Source of the DNA: Platanthera guangdongensis
Lineage: Eukaryota > Streptophyta > Magnoliopsida > Asparagales > Orchidaceae
NCBI GenBank assembly: GCA_039583875.1
Contig: CM077157.1
Location: 76,322,346 to 76,386,345, forward strand
Length of the DNA: 64,000 nt
Direction: 5' to 3'
Part shown: one piece after another, positions 33,531 through 45,496 of the stretch
Numbering within the stretch: the stretch's first letter is position 1
Layout of the letters: each line of letters starts with the position of its first letter
Translations under genes and position numbers: made by a program
The notes under the pieces: model-generated
Told to the model about the DNA's origin: nothing
The model's input: only the letters and a program-made list of their open reading frames with translations
The model's database searches: none

Positions 33531-36500
33531 TCATTCCTCATAATTTAGCATCCCCAATTCAGTTTTGAAAAGACTGAACTTGGCCTCGTCTAAGGGCTTT
33601 GTGAATATATCTGCAATCTGCTTGTCCGTGGGGACATAACAGAGAGAGATGTCCTTGTTCTCCACGTGCTCTCGAATGAAGTGGTAGCGCACTTCAATAT
33701 GCTTCGTTCTGCTATGCGATACCAGATTGTTGGCAATTGCAATTGCACTGGAGGAGTCGCAGTACATTGGTACTTCCTTAAACTGAAGGTCGTAGTCGGC
33801 TAACTGGTTTCTGATCCATAGGAGTTGTGCGCAACAGCTGCCTGCCGAGATGTACTCAGACTCTGCTGTGGAGGTTGCAACACAATTCTGTTTCTTGCTA
33901 TTCCAGGAAATAAGCCTTCGTCCGAGGAATTGACACGTCCCGGAGGTGCTTTTCCTGTCATCCCTACTCCCTGCAAAATCAGCATCTGAAAAACCTATTA
34001 GCTCGACATCATTGTTTCTCGGGTACCACAAGCCAAGATTGGGAGTACCTTTAAGGTATCTTAGAATTCGCTTCGCAGCGACATAGTGAGATTCCTTAGT
34101 GTTCACCTGATATCTGGCACAGACACATGTGGAGAACATGATATCCGGTCTACTGGCAGTAAGGTAGAGCAGGGATCTAATGATGCTTCTGTATTTGGTT
34201 TCATCGAAAGGTTTACCTTTCTCATCCTTATCCAGAGATATAGTGGATCCCATTGGAGTCCTCATAGAGGTTGCACTCTTCATACCGAATTTCTTGAGGA
34301 GTTCATTTGTGAACTTCGTCTGAGAGATGAAGATTCCATCCTCAGACTATTTCACTTGAAGTCCCAAGAAATACTTTAGCTCTCCCATGCTGCTCATTTC
34401 AAACTTTCCTTGCATAAGTTTGGAAAACCTTTTGCAAAGATTGTTGTCCGTTGAGCCGAATATTATGTCATCGACATAGATTTGCACCAGCAAAATCTTG
34501 CCTTTGACTTCCCTAAGAAACAATGTCTTATCTATTTTACCTTTAGAGAACTTGTTCTCAAGAAGAAAACTAGATAAAGTCTCATACCAAGCTCGTGGAG
34601 CTTGTTTTAACCCATATAAAGCTTTATTAAGAAAATAAACATGATTGGGATAAGTAGGATTGACAAAACCTGGGGGTTGAGCGACGTATACTTCCTCCTT
34701 CAAGTCTCCGTTCAAGAAAGCTGATTTCACATCCATTTGATAGACTGTGAATCCTTTGTGCGAAGCATACACCAGGAACAGTCTGATTGCATCGAGCCTT
34801 GCCACTGGTGCGAAGGTCTGGTCGAAGTCAATCCCCTCCTCCTGTCTGTAACCTTGAGCCACCAGCCTGGCCTTGTTCTTTATGATGACACCATGTTCAT
34901 CCATTTTGTTTCTGAAGATCCACTTGGTGCCAATCACATTGTGCTTGTGTGGTCTGGGAACCAGCGTCCAAACGTTGCATCGTTCGAATTGATGTAGTTC
35001 ATCTTGCATGGCCAAAATCCATGCCGCGTCTTTGTTCGCCTCGTCGAACTTCTTTGGCTCAACCTGTGACCGGAAGCTAAGATGCAAAACTTCGTTAATA
35101 GTACCTCTTCGAGTTCTGACACCGACACTAGGATCTCCGATGATCTGATCTCTAGGATGATCCCTCACGTGCCGGAGCTCTAGAAGTCTGGCGTCTGGAG
35201 CTTCGACTACTTCTTGGGCTTCTCCTTCTTCTAAGAGATTTGTTCCATTTTGATCTTCAACATTCCCAGATGATGTGGAGGTGGAAACTTTGACGTACTT
35301 AGGAGTTTCATCTTTAGCGGTCTCATCGAGATCCAGCTGTTCAAGTCGTGCACCTGCATCTTCAAGAATACCACTGGAAGAATTGCTGTTAAGCAAACTT
35401 CCTTCATCAAATACAACATTAATTGATTCTTCTACCACCATGGTTTTCTTATTGAAGACCCTATATGCCTGACTGTGTGAACTATAGCCCATGAATATGC
35501 CTTCGAAGCATTTTTCACCAAATTTAGTACGCGGGTACTTCCCATTATTCAGTACATAGCATCTGCAACCAAAGATCCTTAAGTAGGACATGGTTGGTTT
35601 CCTGCCTTTCAGTAGCTCGTAAGGCGTCTTACGATGATGCTTGTTGATCAATGCTCGGTTTTGTACATGACAAGCTGTATTGACCGCCTCTGCCCAGAAG
35701 TATTCTGGGAGAGAAGCGTCTGTCAACATTGTCGTGCAAGCTTCAATGAGAGTTCTATTTCTCCTCTCCGCAACTCCATTTTGCTGAGGAGTGCGCGGGG
35801 AGGAAAACTCATGAAAGATACCTTGTTCTTCACAAAACTCTGTCATAGCACCAGATTCGAATTCTGTTCCATGGTCACTTCTGATTTTGACCACTGAGCA
35901 GTTAAATTCGTTCTGAACCTGCTTGACAAAGCTAGTGAAGATGTCAAACGTATCTGACTTTCGTTTTAAGAAGAACACCCAAGTAAACCGAGAATGATCA
36001 TCAACTATCACTAGCGTATAGGACTTGCCTCCCAAGCTATGAACTTGCATTGGACCAAACAAGTCCATATGTAGAAGATAAAGAGACCTGGAAGAGTCTT
36101 TGTCTGCAATGCTCTTAAAGGTAGCCCGAGTCTGTTTGCCCATCTGGCATTCAGGACAGGGGCTATCTTTGATGCACTTGATAATGGGCGCATCCCTTAC
36201 TAAGTTCTTAGAAAACAACATACTAATTGTCTTGAAATTAATTTGTGCCAATCTCTTGTTCCATTGATCACAAAGAGATGCACTGCCAGCTGCCACTAGG
36301 CATACGCGGGTAGATGAATCTAAACTAAGAAAATTTAAGCAGAAGATATTCCTGCTCCTAATGCCTGTTAATACTGTCTCAGAAGAGTCGCATGATATTA
36401 TCAGACATTTATCCTTGCAGAACTTAACGTCATAACCCTTGTCACATAACTGACTTACACTGATCAGGTTATGGTTTAACCCTTCAACATAAGCCACGTC

Positions 36501-36698
36501 GGTGATAGAGATTATACCGTTGAAAATCATACCGTAACCTCTGGTGACTCCTCGATCTGACCCTCCAAAGATGACTTTGGGTCCATTATCGACTGGAGTG
36601 TAATCACGCAGCAGGCTTCTTGTCCCAATCATATGCCGGGAGCATCCACTGTCCAAATACCAGATCGACGTTTTGGTGGCCTTTGGACATTCCTGCAA
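33531..36698 (-). pseudogene. pol: Pol of SIRE-2 (PR-INT-RT-RNase H), one internal stop
   Basis: A single reading frame of about 1055 codons. It opens just after TTTTGCAG, in the +1 frame relative to gag. Order: protease [13 protein letters not shown], integrase zinc region (CPECQMGK), integrase core ([34 protein letters not shown]), RT ([40 protein letters not shown]), RNase H (GFSDADFAGSRDDRK, STAESEYISA, SRTKHIEVRYHF) and the end DIFTKPLDE. The only break is TAG at 34347-34349, a likely CAG-to-TAG change between RT and RNase H. All catalytic residues I can check are present. Confidence 0.93.
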
Positions 36699-36714
36699 AA
36701 CAAAATTAATTTCC
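36690..36714 (-). other. Gag-pol junction of SIRE-2
   Basis: Gag reads CCTAAG, then 22 nt ending TTTTGCAG that include its TAA stop, then pol in the +1 frame. Length and end match SIRE-1 exactly, but the GT at the left edge is GG here. Confidence 0.65.
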
Positions 36715-38997
36715 CTTAGGAACCCAATCGAACTTGGGTCCTAGATTCCTGGTTATCATACTCCCCCTCGGTTGGTTAACCCTACGAGTGGTTGGCCTCG
36801 CATTGCTAACATAGGGAGTCTCGTGATACCTTGGATTAAACCAACAATCCACGGCAAAGTGACCGACTTTGCCACAACACCAACAGTCAAATCTATTGTA
36901 CCTCTTCCTAGGCTCCTGCTTTACCCTGGAAATGGTGGGTACAACCGGGGCCTTGGATCTGGAGGTGGAGGCCTCATAGTGATTACAGTCACATGACTTC
37001 TTCACCTTCTGTTCCTTCAGTATAATAGGCTTGGCTCTTGGTGCCTGCTTTCCATTATGGCCGCTAGAGAATTGACCATAATTTCCCATGTGGATTTCCT
37101 CATAAGTTGCCTTGAGGGCACTCTCACCGAAGTTCCGGGGAAAGGTCCAACCATCATATCGGCTCTTTGGCTTTGCAACCGAGGGCCGGAAATGATGACA
37201 AAAGGTTGATTCAAAGTCATGTTGGTTGCAAGGAAAGCTAGGCTTTCTGAACGCAACAGGACTGAGCGGAGCCTTTCCCTTTTCATCAGCAGAGGCCTTC
37301 TTGGCGGCCTTATTCTTCCTCTGGTTCCTGTTTCTCCTGGATGAGGAACCAGATACCCCTACATGCCCCAAGCCAGCTCCTTTGGCCTAAGCAGCGAAGG
37401 TATCAACTACTGGAAGAACTGTTTTTGGCATAGAGAAGCTCTTGACGATCTTCCTTTCTGCCGCAAGTTGTTCTTCCAACTTGTCGACTTCCTCCTGCTT
37501 AAGATCAAGGAGCTTAAGAGACTCTGAATGCTTTGAAGTCAGGTCAAGGTGCTCCTGTCGGAGAGAAATCAAACTAGTGACCTCTTCCCTTAGGGATACA
37601 CACTCACCCTTAAGGAATTTCACTTCCTTTTTCTCAGCCTTCAGTCTCTTACGACACTCCTCGAAAGTGTTGAGCAGAAGCTCATACTTCTCGAGGAGCT
37701 CCGCTTTACAGGCCGATAGGCTATCCTCAGGGTCATCATCCTGAGACTCAGGATCAGAGTCGGAGTCGGAGAGAGGGGTGTGAGCTTTTACCTTCCCAGT
37801 AAATGGGGGGCATTCTCCTTCTGAGTCGGAGCGACCCACCAGCCCGAAGTAGGCTTCCTCATCATCACTGGAGTCTGAGGAATCAGACTCACTCAGTGTC
37901 TTTGGCCTTTTGGCGATGTAGCTCCTCTCTTTCTTCTTATCTCTCGAGGATTTGTGCTCCTCTTCTTTCCCTTTTTCTCTCTTGCCTTGGTAGCAGTCGG
38001 CGACGACGTGTCCTGGCTTATTGCATCCAAAACAAATAATGTCAGAGGAGAGATGTTTGTTCGGTTTAGAAGCATACCAGTCAAAAGAATAATTTTTCTT
38101 CTGAAGCCGGGAGGAGGAGCCGTCTTTCTTTCTTTGATTCCTCATCTTGAGGAACTTCTTGAATTCTCGGGTGATGAGGGAGAAATCCTCCTCGGATAGC
38201 TCTGAGCTGGAGGAGCATGGCTCGGAGTCCTCCTCCTCATCCTTTTTCCTGGCACGGTATGAAACCGCACCCTTGCCTTTTCTGTAGTGAATGGCTTTTA
38301 GAGCCACAGTCTTTTCTTTGGCTGCAGCCTTCTCTGCTTCTTCTTCTGCTTTCCTGGTGTTCAGTTGAAGCTCATAGGACATCAGCTTCCCGAACAGAAT
38401 TTGTGGGTCTGTTTCAGCTAGTTTGCCAAACTCTCGGATGGCGCAGATCTTTGTGTCCCATTCCTTAGTAAGGTACCTAAGGAATTTATCATTGAGTTCA
38501 CCATTAGTGAACACTCTTCCGTATCCTTTGAGGGCATTGACAATCTTGAGGAAGTTCTCAAAGGTGACTCCGTTCTCTTCCTTAGGCTCTTGTCTGAAGG
38601 CCTCATATTTCTTGTTCAGGAGGGATCTACGATCATCCCTCACTTCATCAGTGCCCTCCATTAGGATGATCAGACAATGCAAGATCTCCTTTGCTGTCCT
38701 GCAGTTGCAGAAGTTCTGCATCATTGAGTCATCAACCGCGCTGACCAGAATGTTTTGCGCCTTCTTGTCAAGTCCTACTAGCACCATCTCGTCCTTGTCC
38801 ATTTCAGAAAGTTTCTTTGGCACTTTCTGGGTGGGATCAATGGTGGAGGCCTTAGTGGGGACATAAGGTCCCTCCTCCACGATCATGAAGAGTCGAGGAT
38901 CAACAGCTTCCATGTAGAACCTGATCCTTTCCTTCCAGATAGGAAAGTTGATCCTGGTGCACACTGGGATCTTGCCTATGTACTTGAGCCCGTCCAT
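36706..38997 (-). pseudogene. gag: Gag of SIRE-2, one internal stop
   Basis: Starts at ATG 38997 (MDGLKYIGKI); the same frame runs to TAA at 36706, about 763 codons, with a single TAG at 37387-37389. N-terminal Copia gag domain (FPIWKERIRFYMEAVDPR, later FLRYLTKEWDTK), a first zinc knuckle CFGCNKPGHVVADC (about 38010), Lys-rich and Ser/Asp-rich linkers, a coiled-coil (37450-37650), then after the stop a second knuckle CWCCGKVGHFAVDC (about 36850). Gags longer than 600 residues with two knuckles are usual for Sireviruses. If the stop were read through rarely, two gag sizes could form; more simply it is a null mutation. Confidence 0.88.
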
Positions 38998-39071
38998 AGT
39001 AGATGTTTGTCTTCTTCTTGACACTAGTGGCAGGATTCTACTTAAGGTGTGAACCTTTTTGATGAGCAACC

Positions 39072-39087
39072 TCCCTCTGATACCACT
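39072..39087 (-). other. SIRE-2 primer binding site
   Basis: agTGGTATCAGAGGGAGG on the minus strand next to the LTR end, identical to SIRE-1. Confidence 0.88.
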
Positions 39088-40626
39088 TGAAAGTCCACCT
39101 AGTGTCAACTATCTTCACCTATGGGGGGGGGGGGAATAGGTGACGTGCAGCGTTTTTGCGGAATTTAAATTGTACCTGCACACGAAAATAAAACAACACA
39201 GCACAACAGAGTACACAAGCTATTTATAGTGGTTCCCCGATTTGGGTACATCCACTTTCCCCTTCGACCTATCTCCCAACAAGGGACGACTCGGTCGCTT
39301 CTCCAACAGGATTGAAATCCAATCCTTGCACTATCGGAAGGAACCCTTCCACACGTAGGAGTCAACACTCCCACAACACGGGTTGCACCCAACCCTTACA
39401 ACTAGGAACCAACGTTCCTTTACAACAAAAGTAAGACTAGAATGTACAAGAGATACAAACTACATTTGGAGACTAAGGTGTCCCTCTTCGTTGACGACGT
39501 GTTTTTGAAGTCCACGAAGAGTCCACAACCCTAGATCTCTCTTGGAGAGAATCTCCCCGGAACCGGCAGCGGCAAGATGGGCGGCGGCTAGGTTCACGGG
39601 ATCAGCGGCGATAATGATGTGCGGCTGCTGTACTTTGGAGATCCAAACTTCGTAGCGAAGCTAGCTAGGTCTACCAACGGTCACACTAGGATCAGTCGTC
39701 TCGATCGATTCAGACGGGGAAGATTTTCCCGATCAACAAATCAAGAGACAAGAGATCTCCGGTTAGACCCGTGAGACTCTAAGCTTTGCTAAGCTTCTGT
39801 CACCGGAAGATCAGGAAGAATCGCGATCAAAAGAGGCGACCAACTAGCGCGAGCGGCGACGGCGGCGGCGGAGCAGTTTCGCAATTTTAGGTCAAGATCG
39901 TCGCTCGGCTTCTTTCTGTGTGTGTTCTCTGTTCAAAATACGCGTATATTTATACGATGAAATACTCCAATATAACCGTTATGGGTTCCACCAGAAGAAA
40001 ACCTAACCCCGGTTCAAAACAGTGGCAGCGGCAGAATCCGGTCCAGAAGTTTCAAGAAAAATTCCCAAGTCAAAATCGGCGAGAATCACCTGTGATTCTC
40101 GTCAAATCGTCGAGAATCGAGGGTGATTCTCGACGATTCGGCGAGAATCACAAAGTGAATCTCGACGATTCGTCGAGAATCACAAAGTGATTCTCGTCGA
40201 GTTTGACTTGATTGCACTCTGATTTAGCCGGCGATAATCAGCCAGTGATTCTCGCCGAATCGGCGAGAATCACTTGGTGATTCTCGTCGATTCTTACTTA
40301 GATGATTTTTCGTCTTATGCCTCTGAGCTGCTCTTTGACTCATCCTTGCTTCTTGTCTGCTCTTGCATAAACATAGCCCTGTACTTGAAAGTAAGTGCAC
40401 TCCAATAGAGAGAGTACACGTAGGCCAACACACTGATCTGCTCAACGAGGGATTACGTCGTGCAGACCCGTGTATATTGAGCTACTGCACCCTGACATTG
40501 GTGTGCACTTAGCGTGAAATAACTGCAAGCACAACTTGAAATATTCTGTCAAAAACATTGCCTATTTACCTTAGCTTGTTCAGGGGCTTCTTCAAATCAG
40601 GTACGTTGTGGATACAATACCCAACA
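39088..40626 (-). repeat. SIRE-2 5' LTR (1539 bp)
   Basis: Partner of 31652-33226; sampled stretches differ by a few percent. TATAAATA on the minus strand at 39947-39954; palindrome array 40076-40292; G12 hairpin at 39115-39143. Confidence 0.93.
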
Positions 40627-40689
40627 AATAGTACCCCTCCGGCCCGACCTGGGCAAAGGTTGTGGGGGGGGGGGGGGGGGGGTATTACA

Positions 40690-42525
40690 CATATCACAGG
40701 GCGAGTCCCGCTTTGTCGAGAGGTCGACAATTTTCTCTCGACGAGGTGTCGAGTGGGTTACATGCCCTGGGTCACGGGCGTGACTGGACCGACACGGGCT
40801 TGTACCCTGGCCGTGTTCTATTTTGGATATGTCAGATTGAGTCGGTTCGTGTGCCGCTTAAGGTACAGGCCCTGTGATACGGGCGTGTCACAGGGCGTAT
40901 TAGGCCCGAAAAGTGATTTTGTCCGAGTTTTCTGGCCGTTCATTTCCCTATTCTGGATCTAACCGTCCAGGCTTCGTTCCTGTGGATAAAAAGGCCGAGA
41001 ATGAGGAATAAGTTCCTTATTTTCATTCTTCTTCTTCTTCTTCTCAAAGAGAGAGAGAAGAGAGGTCAAGGGAAGGAGGAAAGGAGATGGGAAAGCCTGC
41101 TGCTGGAGGAGCTGCGGAGTGCGGATTGAAGATCCGAGAAAGGATTCGTGAAGGCAAAGCCGAGGCGGTGACTTCCATCTGGCTACTTTATGGCACCGAA
41201 GAAATCTTCAAGGCTAACGATCTCCTTCTTGGACATCGAAGTCCTTTCTTTATGCATGTGCGTGGGATTCTACACCAAGAGGTAGATTTCGTAAGCGATT
41301 CCGTGGTTGAGTTTGCATCTAGAGCCAGAAGTGTGGAGTACGGTAGAGGCATGTTGTGTGAAGCCCATCTGTACGAGTAGTGTGGATTGGTGATGATCAT
41401 GGATAAACCGGAGAAGACATTGTGGATTTGATTATATGAAAGGTTTATATGTTGTGGAATGAAAGTATGATTGGATGTGGATTATGGATGTCAGGATACT
41501 TTGCATAAGCTCATGGTTATGTTGAGAGATCAATGGGTAGCATGGCTGGGGGAAATGTGGGATGAACCTAGCTTGTTACACCACATGGTGTGGGTTGATC
41601 TGCATTAGTGAGGATCGATGGGTGGAAATATCTGGGAGGATGTGAGGAGGACACTACTTGCTGCACCACATAGTGTGGGTCAATCGGATATATGTGACTG
41701 GTCGATGGGTGGTAATGCCAGGGGAGCCTCGATAGACCTGGCTGCCACACCACATGGTGTAGGTTAATCTTCTCTGGTTATTTGTGGATGCCGTGAGGTA
41801 GTACCTCTGAGTGGTATGGACGGGATGTCACCAATAGTAAGGTGGACTAGGATTGAACCGCCCAACCAACAAGTGAAGAACCTCTGATCGGCGGTGTACG
41901 ACTGGGATACCCGGTACACCAAGAAGGTGCCCTGAGTGCACGGAGCGTCTGGTGGATACCAGCATCTGTGATATGATTGTGATTGGTAGTTTTGATTCAT
42001 ATAATTATGGCAATGCATACAGGAAAGGAACCACTGCCCCGAGTAAGGGGTAGGGTCATTATAAGTGGTCAGCTAAAGTTGACCGTTACTTTGTTTGCCA
42101 CTCTTGGGTGGATAATGAATTGCAGGTATGGATGCTTGAATTGAATTACTTGAGCGGAATGGAGACTTGCTACTAAAGGCCCTCGAAGGCCGTGCGAATC
42201 GTGGTTGGATTTCATGTGTGGCTGGCCTGTGTGCCGATGTATGAAAATGTATTTGTGTAAAAAGAAACATGTAAGGCCTTAAGGCCATGTGTGGGTGTGT
42301 TGTATACATTCCTGGTTTGGATATATAAATATGGAGTTTATATAGTAGTGGACATTTTTTGAGTTGAGTTCATGGTAACTTAAAATGCTGCGCTAGAATG
42401 TATTGAGTTAGGATGCGAGTAGATTTTGATTTTCACAAGTAATTCTGCCGCTTGTCTGTGACATATGGTGTGGGGCCCCGACCGGACCCACAGTTATATG
42501 ACATGTGACGAGTAGGGGCGTTACA
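40690..42525 (+). repeat. G1 3' LTR, right part
   Basis: Aligns with 1071-2905 of the 5' LTR: palindromes, TATA-like site (40986), CT/GA leader, the leader ORF with an ATG (41087-41290) before GTAAGC, the three-fold repeat, and the TTACA end at 42525 followed by acttg. Confidence 0.9.
41087..41290 (+). other. Leader ORF in G1 3' LTR, with ATG
   Basis: Same 204-nt frame as 1463-1666 but with an intact ATG (MGKPAAGGAAECGLKIRER...). The donor is GTAAGC. Because LTRs are copied from one template, this copy probably shows the original start codon that the 5' LTR lost after insertion. Confidence 0.5.
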
Positions 42526-43879
42526 ACTTGCCTCACCAATAGTCACTCTAAGTACAAATAATAACCTTCTCCTACTATCAAGTCATCTAATAACTAACAA
42601 TTCCTAGCAATAACAGCTAGTATAAGTAAGAAAAAAAAACTGCTAGTATAAGTAGTTATTTTCTGCTTGCGTAGTAAATTTATGAAGAACATAAATTTCG
42701 TATAATTTATGCAAAGTTAGAGACGAGGTGACCCTAAAGGAAAATTATAACATTGTTGATCAACAATTAACTCAAGCAAGCCTGCTTTTAAGTTAACAGG
42801 TATTACATATTTTATACAACCAATCTCAACCAATTCACTTTGAATAACAAGTGCATTACAATTCAAATTCTATAAACATAAATCTTATTAAAAGCCAATG
42901 TTTACAAAGTTCATTGGATATAAAACACAAGCATGCCCAGAAGAAGAGTAAATATCAAAGACCCATGAATTAGTGGACAACGGCTAATAACTGGACTCCA
43001 AATTCCTACATGCGTTATTTTATATGGTACATTAATCTAGTTTTGGAATCCAATAACATTGAACAAAATACTAAAACAAACAGAGTTATGAAAATGAGAG
43101 GAGCATTACCATCCTATTGGAAATCACTCCAGTAGTGGTATATCCCCATTCCCAAGCCCCAATTCCATGTCTGGAGACCCTGAAATCAGACCTTATAAGT
43201 TTCGCTTTCAGTTAATGTGATTAAACGCTTTAAAGTTTGTTAAAAGAATTTATTTTAGCTCGTATAATTGTATTGCATCAAATTCGATCGAAGATCTTTG
43301 TATATTGCCCCCTCTCCCCGAAAATGTCCTGTCACTACATGTAGAAGAATGGTAAGTTACAACATCATAAAAAAATTCTTTAAGGAACTTTTAACTTCAT
43401 CATTATGAGGGGAACAAGTGTGATTAATAGCTCCATTCTTTTGAAGCAATTGCACTATATATGATCAAAATTTCAAATCATAACCCTGTAATAAAGTAGA
43501 ATTAACCCATTATATATTCATAAACATCAATAGAATATGTGGAACATGTGTGCTTAATTGCATAAAAAAACTCAAATTTTCATCATCAGTGCATGTCCTG
43601 AAGGGGAATCAGAGTAATTCATCATGTACCGATCACATGTCAAAAAAAATGCGTAAGTAATGAAGAAGACATCATCAAACACTACCATGACAACAAAGCA
43701 TGCCAAAATTGAACAAAACATCCTCAAATGTGTAGCAAATCCAAAATTTACTCAATGTGTATCAATCTTTAAACTCATTAAAGGAAATACAAAATTATAT
43801 GTGAAGAAGAATATTAACTGAAAATATCATTTATGTTAATGACATGTTTAGAAAAGATCTAAAACATTTTCATCGTACC

Positions 43880-44095
43880 TTTTCGAGGAGTCATTAAAGG
43901 CTTCTTATCAAGGTTGCGTGTTCGAGACCCTGTGGCAACAATGCACCGTGTTGATAAACAAGTCGAAGATGCTTTGGGGTGTACGACCTGCAGGCCTTGT
44001 AGATTCCGGCTGTACCACCGTGGCGCCATGGGTCCTCCATGGGCTGCTGGTGGGCCGCACGGCGCTAGGGGTCCTTCCAGTAAGATCATTACTAG
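43880..44095 (+). repeat. SINE-like GC-rich block
   Basis: A GC-rich island in AT-rich surroundings with a pol III B-box-like GTTCGAGACCC (copy 1 gtgttcgagaccc, copy 2 gggttcgagaccc) followed by cggctgtaccaccgtggcgcc. Present in all copies (about 54370-54586 and 60160-60372). No clear A box, tail or target duplication seen, so SINE identity is tentative. Confidence 0.35.
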
Positions 44096-44149
44096 GTGCA
44101 TGATATCATTCGATAAAGCTATGGATTCATCTAAACATATAACATGAAT

Positions 44150-44340
44150 TTTATCAGGAAGTTAAACATAAGTGCAAGAGGAGTTGTGGGCATGATATCA
44201 TTTGGTATAGACATGTATACATATCTAGACGTCCATAACACAGAAAATGCATTAAAGAAGTGTTAAATGGGGACGAAGAGGAATGTAGCCGTGAACACAG
44301 ATTGACTATTTGAATAACAAATACACAAATTTTCATATTC
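44150..44340 (-). pseudogene. Possible BASS3-like exon remnant (C-terminal)
   Basis: On the minus strand the frame IVNLCSRLHSSS resembles the ISLCTGMQSST stretch of plant BASS proteins and lies downstream of the clear exon at 44608. It is near-identical in copies 2 (54643-54825) and 3 (60432-60614), so its decay predates duplication. Weak similarity only. Confidence 0.35.
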
Positions 44341-44607
44341 CTACTTTACTTTTCATTTCAACATGCTTATTTCAGTCACATTTCATAGGACTAGTGACTT
44401 CAATATTGACCCAAAATTCACACCCATAATCCTACTTTGTTTTTAGGTACTTCCATTTTAACCACTCATGCTTAGATCAAAAAGTTATTGTCACCTCATC
44501 TAATTAAATCCACATTGTTCTACATAAAGTACACTATATTCAAAGATTTAGTTATAACCAACAAAATAAAACATTTACAAATTGACAATTTGGGAACTTA
44601 AATGTAC

Positions 44608-44863
44608 CTCAAAATGGCTTGGATGCCCAATATCCCAAAACAAAGGCGACAAGGTGGAAAACTACTATAAAAAGAAGTAATAGGAGACCTTCTGAAGATA
44701 GAATACGACTCTTATTTATCGCCAGAGGGCTTCCAATACAAAGCGAGTCACAAAACATCGCAACAAAGGATATTATAGGTTGAACAACATTCACCACATG
44801 TTTTGCATATGTATTCAGGAGTAGGCCAGCAGTAACAGGAACAAGCACAACCTGAATATTCAC
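44608..44863 (-). pseudogene. BASS3-like transporter exon, copy 1
   Basis: On the minus strand: acceptor ctatgtAG, then NIQVVLVPVTAGLLLNTYAK, FVAMFCDSLCIGSPLAINKS, FHLVAFVLGYWASKPF, then donor GTACATT. This strongly resembles part of plant BASS3-type (bile acid:sodium symporter family, plastid envelope) proteins, with the conserved VLVPVT, SLCIGSPL and ALGYW-type motifs. The neighbouring exons are decayed and Copia-C interrupts the preceding one, so the locus is a pseudogene. Confidence 0.65.
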
Positions 44864-45115
44864 TACATAGTAGCGTAGTAATCCAAATTAGAAGCTCATT
44901 TCTCAGTCCTATTGGTAATTTAATGGCAATATAATGGTAATATCCAAGTGAAGGAATTTAGCAAGCTTATCACATTTCAGTATTGCAGAACCACATTGCG
45001 GTATTTCATGAATGACTTCAATTTACGAATTTGTGCACTCTCGTAAACATTCGTTTGATGAAGAATGTAGTTGCGAGGAGTCTTAGCTGCTCTCGCCAAC
45101 AACCTATTAAATATT

Positions 45116-45496
45116 TGTTGGAGTTAGTGACCGGGCGGTCTGGCGGTTTGTCTTGGCGGGTTGAAGACCGCGCGGTCTGGCGGTTTGTCTCAGTCGGCTT
45201 GGAGACCGGGCGGTCTGGCGGTCTACCCTGGCAGTCTCTCTTCCTCTCTGGTGGTAGCCGTGCGGTTAGCCCTGCTGTCTAACCGCGCGGCTTGTGCGGT
45301 TTGTTTTGTATAGTCCGCTTGTCCTGTAAATTATAGTCCCACATCTCTTATTTGTATTCTCTCATCTCTCCTCCATTCTATATAAAGGAGGGCATACCTT
45401 TGTAATAGATACCTTTTTTGGATAATAAAATTTCAATTATTCAAAAGTTTATTCGCTTGTTCTCTACTTTTCGCTTCTTGTCTCTACTTTCTAACA
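45116..45496 (+). repeat. Copia-C 5' LTR (381 bp)
   Basis: TGTTGGAGTTAG...CTTTCTAACA. U3 contains GACCG-GG-CGGTC, GACCGCGCGGTC and ACCGCGCGGCTT palindromes (45127-45300) upstream of TATATAAA (45379-45386); AATAAAA near 45424 may be the poly(A) signal. Confidence 0.95.

Larger units (their letters stand above)
31652..40626 (-). mobile_element. Sirevirus-like Copia element SIRE-2: gag plus pol
   Basis: LTRs 31652-33226 and 39088-40626, exact duplication aatag (31647-31651 and 40627-40631). Gag and pol are each broken by only one in-frame stop, so this is the best-preserved Sirevirus copy here. There is no env-like ORF: only about 300 bp lies between pol and the 3' LTR. It shares LTR ends, poly-G hairpin, palindromes and PBS with SIRE-1 and could be the type of partner that mobilised it. 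It is inserted in LTR X. Confidence 0.93.
28848..40689 (+). mobile_element. Solo Gypsy-type LTR X, itself interrupted twice
   Basis: Starts TGTAACATCCCG and ends GTATTACA after a run of about 20 G. Left flank cgtgt and right flank catat could be one duplication altered by two G-to-A changes; the G1 LTR resumes correctly across it. Its own sequence is about 1.9 kb: 28848 to ~29209, 30154-31651 and 40632-40689. It has TATAAAAG (30820-30827) followed by CT-rich leader, and a GA repeat at 31382-31403. There is no second copy or coding part, so it is a solo LTR. Open frames in 30760-31280 are GC-rich artefacts. Confidence 0.75.
42526..45115. repeat. Tandem unit copy 1, middle part
   Basis: Matches copy 2 at 53041-55608 closely. 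AT-rich intron-like sequence with a SINE-like block (43880-44095) and two exon remnants of the BASS3-like pseudogene. The rest, including 42540-43860, shows no recognisable gene. Confidence 0.9.

Noticed and set aside
40662..40682. Long G homopolymer as an assembly error
   Set aside because: Could be real: it sits at the end of LTR X, and similar G tracts recur at conserved places in other elements. Kept only as a note because the exact length is not trustworthy.
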